Shown here piece by piece: positions 9,231 through 17,776 of a stretch of 64,000 bases of DNA. Made by a program: the position numbers and the translations under genes. The DNA comes from Bin34 sp965219935 (lineage in GTDB: Bacteria; Chloroflexota; Anaerolineae; Caldilineales; Caldilineaceae), in NCBI GenBank assembly GCA_965219935.1, contig CBDCOU010000003.1, positions 2,914,001 through 2,978,000 of the forward strand, in the 5' to 3' direction. The notes beneath the pieces are model-generated. The model worked only from the letters and a program-made list of their open reading frames with translations, had not been told where the DNA came from and did no database searches. Position 1 is the first letter of the stretch. Each line of letters opens with the position of its first letter.

Positions 9231-9951
9231 CGTCCCCGACGCTGCCCGCCGCGCGTGGCATCGACTTCTGTTGGCAACCGCTGACTTGCAGGAAGTGGTG
9301 GGCGATTCGGTATTGGTCGGCGGTACGGCAGCCGCGCTGGCGGCAGGCCACCGGTATTCCCGCGACTCGGACCATGTCCTGCCGGACCTTGAGAATCGGT
9401 TTGCCGAAATCACGGAGCTGCTGGATGCCACACCGGGTTGGCACACTGCAAGGATCCGAGAGCCGGTTCTAATCCTCGGCAGTCTGCACGGAATTCGCAT
9501 GGGCCTGCGCCAATTGCTCCGACCCGATCCGCTGGAGGCGGAGACGATTGTCTTTCGAGGACGGCCGATTCGCGTGCCCACGTATGCAGAAATACTGCGC
9601 ATCAAGGGATTCCTGGTGATCCGCCGCAACGCGGTCCGCGACTACGTGGACTGCTGCGCACTTTTGCAACGGTTGGACGACGCGGATCTGGCGGTTGCCC
9701 TGACACCGTTCAACCGGCTCTACGCGTTCGACCAGCCGGGCGGGGAATCTCCTCTCTACCGGTTGGCCATGCATCTCGTGAATCCGGTGCCGGATGACCT
9801 GGAAAATGTTGACGGACGGAAGCTGGAATCGCGTGCCGGCCATCCGTGGGAGTGGGAGGCAACCGCGACAGCCTGTCTGCAGCAAGGGCTGCGGGTGATG
9901 GACCTGGTGGACCGAAGTCCCCTTGTCACACCGGATACACCGGCCGAGTGA
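9214..9951 (+). CDS. AbiEii-like nucleotidyltransferase (putative toxin)
   Basis: 245 residues from ATG 9214, which overlaps the end of the preceding gene by 17 bp; an ATG at 9184 is an alternative. The N-terminal block VGGTAAALAAGHRYSRDSDH matches the GGT...R.S.D.D signature of the AbiEii/AbiGii nucleotidyltransferase fold. The downstream block ILRIKGFLVIRRNAVRDYVD gives the conserved Lys and RDYxD. Family members act as toxins in type IV toxin-antitoxin or phage-abortive systems, transferring nucleotides to RNA targets. A helical C-terminal part (from about residue 150) completes it. The target and the antitoxin partner cannot be told from sequence alone. Confidence 0.75.
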   Translation: MQSTPDVPDAARRAWHRLLLATADLQEVVGDSVLVGGTAAALAAGHRYSRDSDHVLPDLENRFAEITELLDATPGWHTARIREPVLILGSLHGIRMGLRQLLRPDPLEAETIVFRGRPIRVPTYAEILRIKGFLVIRRNAVRDYVDCCALLQRLDDADLAVALTPFNRLYAFDQPGGESPLYRLAMHLVNPVPDDLENVDGRKLESRAGHPWEWEATATACLQQGLRVMDLVDRSPLVTPDTPAE

Positions 9952-10197
9952 ACAGGGGCTTGGCCACGGGCGCACGGCCACACCCCCAACCGGAACCTAC
10001 GGACGTTGAGGCTGTTCCGAACGGCTCATACCGTGACGGCATCCGGACCCGGGATCCCAAGCAGAAAACGGATCCTCATCTTCCTGAAACGGCTGGCCGC
10101 CGTTTCAACCAGATTACGGCTCGCGGAAATTGAGAACTGCCGTCTGCCACCGAATCGTCCCTGCCGGTCCGGCCGGCTTCCCAAACATCAGTCCCGA

Positions 10198-11490
10198 TCA
10201 ATCCCGCCGTCGTTCGTGCGGATGCAGATCGGCATGGGGATTGATCCAGGTATCGGGCGGCTGCGGCACCGAACCGTCCAACAGGGGATCCGAGGTGGCC
10301 TCCATCCAACGGTCCAGGCGCCCGCGCAGATCCTCCAGAATCTCGGCACTGTCCGGATCTTCGGCCAGATTGCAGGCTTCGTGCGGATCCCAGATCAGGT
10401 CGTACAGCTGTTCCCGTCCCGGGGGCCGGCTCTGCAGGCCGTGGTTCACCATTACATCCTTGGAGATGCTGGCGTCGATGTTGGCCATCGGTGCCGTGTC
10501 CTGCGGGTCGTAGCGCCGCACATACTTGTAGCGCTGCGTCCGCACCGCCCGCTTGGGTTCGTAGGCCGCGTGATAGGTGACTTCCGAGAAGATCTCGTCG
10601 TTGACCTCCTGTGCGGAGCCGTCCACCAACGGCATCAGGCTCGTGCCTTCCAGCCAGTCGGGCGGCTCGATGCCCGCAATCTCGCAGAGGGTCGGATAGA
10701 GGTCGATTTGGGATACAAGGCCATCGATCGCGCGGCCGCCGGCAAAGCCGGGTCCGCGCACGATCAACAACACCCCCATGCCGTGGTCGGTCAGCCGGCA
10801 CTTCATCAGGGGGAAGGCCAGACCGTGGTCCGTGGTTGCGATGACGAGGGTGTTGTCCGCCAGCCCCTGCTCCTCGAGGGTGTCCAGGATGCGGCCGTAG
10901 TAGCCGTCCAGCGTGCGCACCATCGTGGCGTACGCCGCCATGTCCTCCCGGACCGCCGGCACGTCCGGCAACGGCGCGGGCGGCTGCAGAAAGGCCGGGT
11001 TGATATCCGCGGCGGGCTCCGGAAAGACCCGGTGGGTCTCGCCGTAGCCGATGGCCACGAAGAAAGGCTCGTCGTGATCCCGCTGCAGGTATGCAACCGC
11101 CTCGTCGGTGATGCCGTTGCCACCCCAGCTGCGGTCCGTGTACCGCTCGTCGTATCCGAGCAGATCATGGTTCACGTGCAGGTGCGTGACGCCGAACAGA
11201 GCCGTCCGGTAGCCGGCATCCTTCAGGGTATGGCACAGGTGCTTGTGCGGATCCCGCAGGTTGAAGCCCCGATTGGTCAGGCCAAGCTGGCCACTGCTGT
11301 GGGGGCTGGCCCCGGTCAGTAGGGCGGCCCGGCTGGGGGAACAGGTGGGCGCGGCGTTGAAGGCATTGCGGAACACCACGCCTTGTTCGGCCAGCCGCTG
11401 CAGGTTGGGCGTGGGCAGCCGGTAGCCGTACGGGCTGATGTAGCGGCCCGTATCGTGGGAGTGGAGATAGATGATGTTGGGTCTGGACAT
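10198..11490 (-). CDS. Sulfatase, Cys-type (arylsulfatase family)
   Basis: 430 residues from ATG 11488-11490. The N-terminus MSRPNIIYLHSHDTGRY holds the first metal-binding Asp. The formylglycine motif is C50 in CSPSRAALLTG, and TTDHG later supplies the second Asp-His metal pair. There is no signal peptide, so it is predicted to be cytoplasmic. It hydrolyses sulfate esters of an unknown substrate, probably a glycan fragment. The Cys must be converted to formylglycine; a matching radical-SAM maturase gene is at 23679-25037. It is the last gene of a three-gene minus-strand operon, 35 bp after the DapA/NanA-family lyase. Confidence 0.93.
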   Translation of the reverse strand: MSRPNIIYLHSHDTGRYISPYGYRLPTPNLQRLAEQGVVFRNAFNAAPTCSPSRAALLTGASPHSSGQLGLTNRGFNLRDPHKHLCHTLKDAGYRTALFGVTHLHVNHDLLGYDERYTDRSWGGNGITDEAVAYLQRDHDEPFFVAIGYGETHRVFPEPAADINPAFLQPPAPLPDVPAVREDMAAYATMVRTLDGYYGRILDTLEEQGLADNTLVIATTDHGLAFPLMKCRLTDHGMGVLLIVRGPGFAGGRAIDGLVSQIDLYPTLCEIAGIEPPDWLEGTSLMPLVDGSAQEVNDEIFSEVTYHAAYEPKRAVRTQRYKYVRRYDPQDTAPMANIDASISKDVMVNHGLQSRPPGREQLYDLIWDPHEACNLAEDPDSAEILEDLRGRLDRWMEATSDPLLDGSVPQPPDTWINPHADLHPHERRRD

Positions 11491-11525
11491 GGTCCTTCCG
11501 GCTGCTGGCAATTCGTGAGTGGAGA

Positions 11526-12419
11526 CTACATGGCGGCCAAGTCGTCGAAACCGGCCTGCTGCAGGCTTCGGAGCATCGTTTCGGCATCCGTTGCATCCTG
11601 CTCCAGGTTGGGCAGGCGCGGGTTTCCGGCATCGATGCCCAGGTGCTTCACCACCGTATACAGGGCTCCCCCGAACCCATGGTCGATCATGATGGCGGTC
11701 ACCCGGTTGGCCTTCAGCTGCAACTGCATGGCCTGATCGGTTTTGCCCTCGGCCGCCAGGGACCGCATGCGGGCGTAGGCACCGGGCATGAAGTTCAGGG
11801 TCGACCCGATGTTTCCCACGGAACCAGCCAGCACGGCCGCCACGCACATTTCATCCATGCCCGACGACAGGCTCCAGGCATCCCTGCCGGCCCCTGCATC
11901 CAACACCCTGCGGAACTCGAACATGTCCGGCCCCGTGTACTTGCCGCCGGCGAGGTTGGGGATGTCGAGCAGGGCCTCCACCAGGGGCAGGATAGGCACG
12001 GAGGCGTTGATGACATACATGAAGAACGGCAGGTCCGGGGCCGCGGCCGCGAGCCGTCGGTAGTACGCCTCCACAGCCGCGGGGCTGTTGTACAGGGGCG
12101 GGATGATGCTGGCAAAGCCGTTGGCGCCACAGGCGGCTGCATGTTCGGCCAAGCAGAAGGCGTCACCGGCGGCCATGGCACCCACGTGGCTGACCACCGG
12201 CACCTGTCCCGACACCTCATCCAGAACGGTTTCCAGCACCTGTTTCCGGTCCGCGACGGACATGAAGACCCCCTCGCCGGTCGTGCCGTTGACGTAGAAG
12301 CCTCCGATCTCCTTGGTCAGGAGATGGCGCACCAGGACACGCAGGGCCGTCAGATTGGGCCCTCCGTCCGGGGCATGCGGTGTCATGAGCGCGGGCCACG
12401 CGCCCTGCAGATGGGTCAT
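11526..12419 (-). CDS. DapA/NanA superfamily lyase, N-acetylneuraminate-lyase-like
   Basis: A 297-residue TIM-barrel class I aldolase. The carboxylate-binding loop GTTGEG is at 45-50. The catalytic Tyr is probably Y135 (FFMYVINAS) and the Schiff-base Lys is K160 in GGKYTGPDMFEF. The K-Y/F-T-G-x-D surroundings look more like eukaryotic-type N-acetylneuraminate lyase than dihydrodipicolinate synthase. It would split a 2-keto-3-deoxy sugar acid into pyruvate and an aldehyde. It lies between two sulfatase genes on the same strand with gaps of 25 and 35 bp, which suggests that the released sugar acid comes from a desulfated glycan. Other 2-keto-3-deoxy acids are equally possible. Confidence 0.85.
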   Translation of the reverse strand: MTHLQGAWPALMTPHAPDGGPNLTALRVLVRHLLTKEIGGFYVNGTTGEGVFMSVADRKQVLETVLDEVSGQVPVVSHVGAMAAGDAFCLAEHAAACGANGFASIIPPLYNSPAAVEAYYRRLAAAAPDLPFFMYVINASVPILPLVEALLDIPNLAGGKYTGPDMFEFRRVLDAGAGRDAWSLSSGMDEMCVAAVLAGSVGNIGSTLNFMPGAYARMRSLAAEGKTDQAMQLQLKANRVTAIMIDHGFGGALYTVVKHLGIDAGNPRLPNLEQDATDAETMLRSLQQAGFDDLAAM

Positions 12420-12444
12420 GGGAAGGACTCGAACGGGAGGAGGA

Positions 12445-13929
12445 TCAGAAATCGACCAGGTGGTCGAGACCGATGCGGCGGAACTGTTCGGGGGGCGCCT
12501 CGGACTCCAGCATCACCCCCACCATCAGGTCCTGCATGCGGCGCTCCTGCTCCGGGTCCTGCAGGGAACTGTTCTGGTCGGGGTCGTTCTCCAGATCGAA
12601 GAGCATGCTGGGATGCGGGGCGCGACCGCGCTGGGCTTGGAACGCCTCCGCCGGAATGCGCAGGACGGGGCAGCCCTTGGTGAAACCGAAGGGACGGGCC
12701 AGTTCCGTATCCTGCAGGTCCTCAGGCCGGAACCGGTTCGTCATGCGCGTCGGCATCAGTGTGTAGTCATAGAGGGGATAGTCGTCCCCCAAACGGTTCC
12801 CGCGCATGTAGACGAAGCGGCCATCGGTGACGTTGACCTGACCACCGAAATGACCGAACAGGACCGCCTCGCGGGTGGCCGCGTTGTCGGCCAGCACCGG
12901 CCCGAGAGGAACGCCCTGGGTGTCGGCGGGAATGTCGACGCCGAAGAAGTCGAGCAGCGTGGGGGCCATGTCAATCATCTGCACCAGTTGGCTGCGGCTT
13001 TCGCCGGCCCGGCGGCAGCGGGGGTCCCAGACAAAGAGCGGCGTGTTGGCCAACTCGTTGTACCAGGGCGGCACCAGCTTGGCCCACCAGTCCTTCTCGC
13101 CCAGGAAGAAACCGTGGTCCGTGCAGACGATCAGCATGGTGTCGTCCCACATGTTGTACCGGTCCATCTGGTCCAGCACCTCACCGAGATACCGGTCGCA
13201 CATGCTCAGGAGCGCCACGTACTGGTGGCGCATGTGGCGCACCGTGGCCTCGTCCTCCTCCACCTCCCGGTAGGGCGGCCAGTCGAAGTGGTCCCCGTCC
13301 CAGTCATCGGGATACAGGTCCTTGTAGTGTTGACTCGTGTAGAACGGCTCATGGGGATCGAAGGTCTCAATCTGCAGAAACCAGTTGTCCTGATCATGGT
13401 TGCGTTCGATGAAGTCCAGGCCGGAAGCCATGGTCTTGGCCTGGGGCTGATCCTGTTCGCGCGCCATGTGCGGTCGGTTGACCCAGTCCTGCCGCCATTG
13501 GACGCTCTCCCGCGGTGCGATGCAGTCCGGGATGTCGGGGTCTGCCACCTGGCCGATCCAGGGATCCCCTTCCTGGCCGCGGTGGAACTCCCACGACTGG
13601 TACTGCGTGTGGTAGGTCGCGCCGCCATCCTCCCAGTAGTGGTAGTGATCGCTCGTCAGGTGGGTGTAGACCCCTTCCCGCGACAGGGCGGCCGGCATGG
13701 AATCGTCGAACGGCTCCAGGGGCCCCCAGCTGCGGTGCAGGAAGTTGTAGCGGCCCGTGTGCAACTCGCGCCGGGCCGGCATGCAGGGCATGCTGCCCAC
13801 ATAGCAGCTGTCAAAGCGGACGGTCCGCTCCGCCAGCCGACTGAAGTTGGGGGCGTGCGTCCAGTCGCAGCCGTAGGGCGGGAGCAGGCGTCGATTCAGC
13901 GAATCGAACATCACCATGATCGCTTTCAT
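12445..13929 (-). CDS. Sulfatase, Cys-type
   Basis: 494 residues from ATG 13927-13929. The 17 residues upstream in the frame lack family similarity. The N-terminus MKAIMVMFDSLNRRLLPPYG has the first metal Asp. The formylglycine motif is C49 in CMPARRELHTG (CxPxR), and CTDHGFFLGEK gives the second metal pair. The protein is cytoplasmic by lack of a signal peptide. It is the first gene of the sulfatase / lyase / sulfatase operon. It is divergent from the ABC exporter at 14126, with the shared promoter region between 13930 and 14125. The substrate is unknown. Confidence 0.93.
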   Translation of the reverse strand: MKAIMVMFDSLNRRLLPPYGCDWTHAPNFSRLAERTVRFDSCYVGSMPCMPARRELHTGRYNFLHRSWGPLEPFDDSMPAALSREGVYTHLTSDHYHYWEDGGATYHTQYQSWEFHRGQEGDPWIGQVADPDIPDCIAPRESVQWRQDWVNRPHMAREQDQPQAKTMASGLDFIERNHDQDNWFLQIETFDPHEPFYTSQHYKDLYPDDWDGDHFDWPPYREVEEDEATVRHMRHQYVALLSMCDRYLGEVLDQMDRYNMWDDTMLIVCTDHGFFLGEKDWWAKLVPPWYNELANTPLFVWDPRCRRAGESRSQLVQMIDMAPTLLDFFGVDIPADTQGVPLGPVLADNAATREAVLFGHFGGQVNVTDGRFVYMRGNRLGDDYPLYDYTLMPTRMTNRFRPEDLQDTELARPFGFTKGCPVLRIPAEAFQAQRGRAPHPSMLFDLENDPDQNSSLQDPEQERRMQDLMVGVMLESEAPPEQFRRIGLDHLVDF

Positions 13930-14125
13930 GGGTAGTGGGACTCCGTTGGCGAACGGATACCGCAATTGCGGTCCTTCCAAGGGCAGCCATTATAGTCCTG
14001 CAACCCGCCGTCCCCCGCCCTCGCCAACCCGGCTTTCCGCCTGCAACCCAATCCCGGTCATGCACGTTGGTTAAGTGGGACCGCACGGCCGATCCCGTCT
14101 CTTCCGCACCTCATCCGGAAAGTCC

Positions 14126-15040
14126 GTGTCCGACCTTGTCATCGAGGTTGCGAACCTCGTCAAACACTACGGCGACATCACCGCGGTCGCCGATGTCAGC
14201 CTCCAGGTGGCGGCGGGCACGATCTTCGGCCTGGTGGGTCCCAACGGCGCGGGCAAGTCCACTGCCATCGAATGCATCGAGGGGCTGCGCACACCCAGCG
14301 ACGGCATGGTGCGGGTGCTGGGCCGGCCGCCGCGCCAACACCGGCGCGAGCTGTTCCGGGAGATTGGGGTGCTGCCGCAGCACAATGAACTGCTGCCATC
14401 CCGCCTGCGCGTCGGTGAGGTTGTGGACCTCTGGCGGTCCTTCCACGACAAGCCTCTGTCGAAGGACGAAACGCTTGCCCTGTGCGGCCTCGGGGAGCGA
14501 CAAAAGGCACGTACCAGCCGACTGTCGGGCGGCCAGCGCAGACGGCTGATGATCGCCCTGGCCCAGGTCGGCCGGCCCCGCCTACTGATCCTGGACGAAC
14601 CGTCCAGCGGCCTGGACCCGGTTGCCCGATACAACATCTGGCGCAACCTGAACGCGTTCAAGGAACAGGGCGGCACCATCCTGGTATCCACCCACTACAT
14701 GGACGAGGCCGAAGAGCACTGCGACCAGCTCTGCCTGCTGGATCACGGACGGATCCAGGTGCTGGGCAATCCGCGCCGCCTGATGGAGGAACGCCGCATG
14801 CGGATTTTGGTCAAGGTGCCGCACGCGCCGGACTTGGACCGGGACAAGCTGCTGGCGCTGGACCATGCCCACCAGGTGGAGCAGGTCGAGAACGAATGGT
14901 TCGTCTTCGGCGCCACCGATCGGCTGTATGGCGAACTGAAGCAGCTGACCGGCCAGGAGTTCCTTGAAATGCGACCGGCCCGCCTGGAGGACCTGTACCT
15001 GATGACCACCGGGCGCGCCTATCGGTCCGCGGGAGACTGA
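14126..15040 (+). CDS. ABC transporter ATP-binding protein (ABC-2 exporter type)
   Basis: 304 residues from GTG 14126, with GGAAAG upstream; ATG 14075 would add 17 residues lacking similarity. It contains Walker A GPNGAGKST, signature LSGGQRRR, Walker B LLILDEPSSGLDP and switch His in STHYMDEAE. The C-terminal 80 residues resemble the extra domain of DrrA/CcmA-type drug or polysaccharide exporters. The stop is one base from the start of the permease gene, so the two form one exporter. The substrate cannot be inferred. Confidence 0.92.
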   Translation: MSDLVIEVANLVKHYGDITAVADVSLQVAAGTIFGLVGPNGAGKSTAIECIEGLRTPSDGMVRVLGRPPRQHRRELFREIGVLPQHNELLPSRLRVGEVVDLWRSFHDKPLSKDETLALCGLGERQKARTSRLSGGQRRRLMIALAQVGRPRLLILDEPSSGLDPVARYNIWRNLNAFKEQGGTILVSTHYMDEAEEHCDQLCLLDHGRIQVLGNPRRLMEERRMRILVKVPHAPDLDRDKLLALDHAHQVEQVENEWFVFGATDRLYGELKQLTGQEFLEMRPARLEDLYLMTTGRAYRSAGD

Positions 15041-15041
15041 C

Positions 15042-15818
15042 ATGAGCTTCAAGATGATGCGGACGCTGTTTCGCACCGACCTGCTGATCTACGTGCGCGA
15101 ACCGGCCGCCGCCTTCTTCACGTTCGCCTTCCCGGTCCTGTTGTTGTCCATTCTGGGGGAAATCTTTGGCAGGTATCCGCACCAGTTCACGCTGCCGGAC
15201 GGCACGGCCGTCGATACCACCTACATGTCGGTCTTCTTTCCCGGTTTCGTAGCCTTCATTATTGCCAACCTTGCGCTGCAGAGCGCACCCATTTTCCTGG
15301 CCAGCCAGCGCACCACCGGCTGGTTCCGGATGCTGCAGCTGTCGCCCCTGTCCCTGACCTGGGTAATCGCGGTTCGGGTGTTGATGTACTTTTCGATCTT
15401 CGTCTTTTCTTACGCCGTGATGTTCGTGCTGGCGCGTCAAATCTTCGACCTGCGGTTTTTCGGGCAGCTTCTGCCCTTCGGGCTTGTCATGCTGCTGTGC
15501 TTTGCCTCGTTCGGCAGTATCGGGTTCCTGCTGGGCGGCCTGTTCAACTCCGCCAGCACCACGCAGGCAGTGGCTTCCATCATCTTCTTCGTGATGTACT
15601 TCACCTCGGGCTCCGCCATTCCCCGGGATCAGTTCCCGGACTGGCTCTTCCGCGCCACCGAACTCAATCCCATGACCCATGTGGTGGACCTGTTGATTGC
15701 CGTCTGGACCGGCCAGACCTTCGACCAGTTGTGGGGTTCGGCCCTGGTGGTGGCCCTGATGGGCGTGGCGGGTTTTGTGCTGACCCCGCTCACGTTCCGG
15801 TGGGATGCCGAAGGCTGA
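15042..15818 (+). CDS. ABC-2 type transporter permease
   Basis: 258 residues with six predicted membrane helices, for example AAAFFTFAFPVLLLSILGEI near the N-terminus and LLPFGLVMLLCFASFGSIGF in the middle. The segment FTSGSAIPRDQFPDWLFRATELNPMTHVVD is typical of ABC-2 permeases. It starts two bases after the stop of the ATPase gene. It probably forms a homodimer with that ATPase and exports a lipid, drug or glycan intermediate. Confidence 0.9.
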   Translation: MSFKMMRTLFRTDLLIYVREPAAAFFTFAFPVLLLSILGEIFGRYPHQFTLPDGTAVDTTYMSVFFPGFVAFIIANLALQSAPIFLASQRTTGWFRMLQLSPLSLTWVIAVRVLMYFSIFVFSYAVMFVLARQIFDLRFFGQLLPFGLVMLLCFASFGSIGFLLGGLFNSASTTQAVASIIFFVMYFTSGSAIPRDQFPDWLFRATELNPMTHVVDLLIAVWTGQTFDQLWGSALVVALMGVAGFVLTPLTFRWDAEG

Positions 15819-16299
15819 CCGGACCATCGCAGCAGGTTTCGAACCACAGGCCGCGTTTCCCCTGAAGCCCACCGCCTCCTGGGCAAGCCCGAACTTGCCG
15901 TACCGGCAGATGCATGGTCAGACTGCAAACCCGATTGAGAGATAGGGCAAGCTCTTAATGAATTTCGCGCTGATCGGTCTGGGCCGCGTAGGCCGGATCC
16001 ACGCCGCCAACATCGCGTCGCATCCGCAGGCCCACCTGCACACGATTGCCGATCCGCACGCCCCGCAACTGGAAGAGGTAGCCCGTCGGTATGGGGCCTC
16101 CCTGACCACGGAGCCGGAATCTGTGTTCGCGGATCCGGGTGTGGAAGCCGTGGTCATCAGTTCGCCGACCATGACCCACATCGACTACCTGCAGGCTGCG
16201 GTCCAGTCCGGAAAGGCGGCCCTGTGTGAGAAGCCGATGGGTATCGACATTGATCGGGTCGCACAATGCCTCAGGCTTCTGGAAGACCATCCGATCCCT

Positions 16300-16307
16300 G
16301 TCATGAT
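16300..16307 (+). repeat. Target-site duplication GTCATGAT, left copy
   Basis: An exact 8-bp copy of 17769-17776 on the other side of the TnpB element. In-frame reconstruction of the split gene requires only one copy, which marks it as a duplication made on insertion. Confidence 0.85.
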
Positions 16308-16312
16308 GGGAC

Positions 16313-17659
16313 TTATATACGATGGTTGACACCACGCATATCCGGTTCACGGGTCGCGGGAGTCCCTGTGGTCGATCTTGCGACCGACCAGGGAGGGAGC
16401 GCTCCTCGCCGTGCAGCAGCCCCAGTCCCACGGGCCGAAACGGGTGCGGACGGAAGTCCCGCCCGCACCAGGATGTTGAGCGCCGCATTGTGGTCGACGT
16501 TCGCTTGGAACCCACAGGCTCCACACGCGAATACCGCCTGCGACGGTCGGTTTGACTTGGCGGTGTGCCCGCACTGGCTGCAGGCCTGCGAAGTGTAGGC
16601 CGGGTCCACATACACCACCTGGCCGGCCTTGTACTCGAGCTTGCGCTCCAGCTGTCCCCAGCCGGACGCCAGGATGGCACGGTTGAGACCGGACTTCTGC
16701 TTCACGTTCCGGCCGGGATCCTCGACCATGCCCTTCGCACTCTGCGTCATGCCCTTCGTGTTCAGGTCCTCAAGCACGACGGTGTGGGCCGTGTCGGCGA
16801 TCTTCCGACTGATTTGGTGCGTGGCGTTGTCCCGCCGCCGGGCGCGCTTGCGCTGGAGTTTGCGCAGTTTCCCGCCGGTCCCGCGGCGTCGTTGGGAGCC
16901 CTTCTGTTGTCGGGCCATCCGGCGCTGGTACCGCTTGATCTTCGCGTCCTCAACGGTCGTGTCGGGGAGGGCGTGCAGGGCTCCGGTGCTGTCCGTGGCC
17001 TGTCCCACATTGCGGTCGACGCCCACGGCTCCTTCCTCCGCGGGTTGGCATACATCGGGGTGGTCGATCGGCACCTCGAACACGATGTAGGCGTACCACT
17101 TCGGCTGCTTGCCCTCCGACTCCTGCCGTACGCGCACGGTCAGCGGCTTGCAATCGGCATACCGGTGGATGGGACCGAGACGCGTCCAGCCCATCTTGGG
17201 GATGTACAGGCGGCCGTCCTCGATGCGCACGTGGGACGGGATGGTGAAGGCGGGTTGGGTGTAGTGCTTGGCCTTGTACTGCGGACGCCCATGGTCCGGA
17301 CGGTCCGGGTCGAAGAACGCGGCGTAGGCATCGCCCATGTATTTGCAGGCGTACCGGACGATTTCATAACTGTAGTCCTTCAACCACTCGTGGCCGGGTG
17401 CGTTCCGCAACTGGGTGAACCGCTGGCCCAGCGTGAAGAAGGTCGGCTCGCCCGGACCCTCCCCCAGCTCGCCGGCCGCCTTCCATAGGCGGTAGTCCGT
17501 CTCGTGCCCGGCCAGCACGTGGTTCCAGGCGAACCGGCAGGCACCCGCCAGTTGCTCCTGGTACTGGCCGTTGGCCGCGGTGCCCGGATACTGCCGCACG
17601 CGCAAGGTTCGCATGACGGTCCGGGACTCCTGCGTTGTAGACTTCGGGGTGCTGGCCAC
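16313..17659 (-). CDS. tnpB: TnpB, RNA-guided transposon-associated nuclease
   Basis: 448 residues from GTG 17659, with GAGGA just upstream; ATG 17614 is an alternative. An N-terminal helix-turn-helix/WED part (MRTLRVRQYPG from residue 16) is followed by the RuvC domain with D215 (VGVDRNVGQ), E297 (VVLEDLNTKGM) and D389 (NVDHNAALNI). A zinc ribbon has C360, C363, C379 and C382. All catalytic residues are present. TnpB proteins cut DNA guided by an omegaRNA made from the element's 3' end. Here the stop codon lies inside the terminal repeat, so any guide would be read from the flanking iolG sequence. No promoterless decay is seen; a strong promoter precedes it. Confidence 0.92.
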   Translation of the reverse strand: MASTPKSTTQESRTVMRTLRVRQYPGTAANGQYQEQLAGACRFAWNHVLAGHETDYRLWKAAGELGEGPGEPTFFTLGQRFTQLRNAPGHEWLKDYSYEIVRYACKYMGDAYAAFFDPDRPDHGRPQYKAKHYTQPAFTIPSHVRIEDGRLYIPKMGWTRLGPIHRYADCKPLTVRVRQESEGKQPKWYAYIVFEVPIDHPDVCQPAEEGAVGVDRNVGQATDSTGALHALPDTTVEDAKIKRYQRRMARQQKGSQRRRGTGGKLRKLQRKRARRRDNATHQISRKIADTAHTVVLEDLNTKGMTQSAKGMVEDPGRNVKQKSGLNRAILASGWGQLERKLEYKAGQVVYVDPAYTSQACSQCGHTAKSNRPSQAVFACGACGFQANVDHNAALNILVRAGLPSAPVSARGTGAAARRGALPPWSVARSTTGTPATREPDMRGVNHRI

Positions 17660-17723
17660 GGTGTCCTCATCACTGTGTCCGGTCGAGGGCCCGGTTCTCA
17701 GTCGGGTCCTCTCTTTCGCATTA

Positions 17724-17750
17724 ATTATAGCACAAAAGTTTGATTGTCAA
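17724..17750 (-). promoter_or_regulatory. Near-consensus sigma70 promoter for tnpB
   Basis: On the minus strand, TTGACA (17745-17750) and TATAAT (17724-17729) are both perfect consensus hexamers with a 15-bp spacer. The -35 box overlaps the inner end of the terminal inverted repeat, so promoter and transposon end are merged. The region is AT-rich, unlike its surroundings. Confidence 0.7.
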
Positions 17751-17768
17751 CTATTCGATATAAGCCCC

Positions 17769-17776
17769 GTCATGAT
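17769..17776 (+). repeat. Target-site duplication GTCATGAT, right copy
   Basis: An exact match to 16300-16307 immediately outside the right terminal repeat. From here the iolG-like frame continues as GTC ATG ATC GGG. Confidence 0.85.

Larger units (their letters stand above)
16308..17768 (-). mobile_element. TnpB-carrying element with terminal inverted repeats and 8-bp target duplication
   Basis: The 1,461-bp element is bounded by 23-bp imperfect inverted repeats (16308-16330 and 17746-17768) that match at 18 positions. Inward they start GGGACTTATA and GGGGCTTATA and both end GTTGAC. Exact 8-bp direct repeats flank it. The only gene inside is tnpB; there is no TnpA Y1 or serine transposase and no DDE transposase. 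IS200/IS605 and IS607 elements have no such inverted ends and do not duplicate their target. This therefore looks like a nonautonomous element moved by a DDE enzyme in trans. Confidence 0.8.

Noticed and set aside
12313..13935. A 540-residue open frame on the plus strand
   Set aside because: Antisense of the second sulfatase, which has full family motifs.
16189..16330. A possible IS605-type simple insertion without duplication
   Set aside because: The iolG-like frame is restored only if one GTCATGAT copy is removed, so a duplication is the better explanation.
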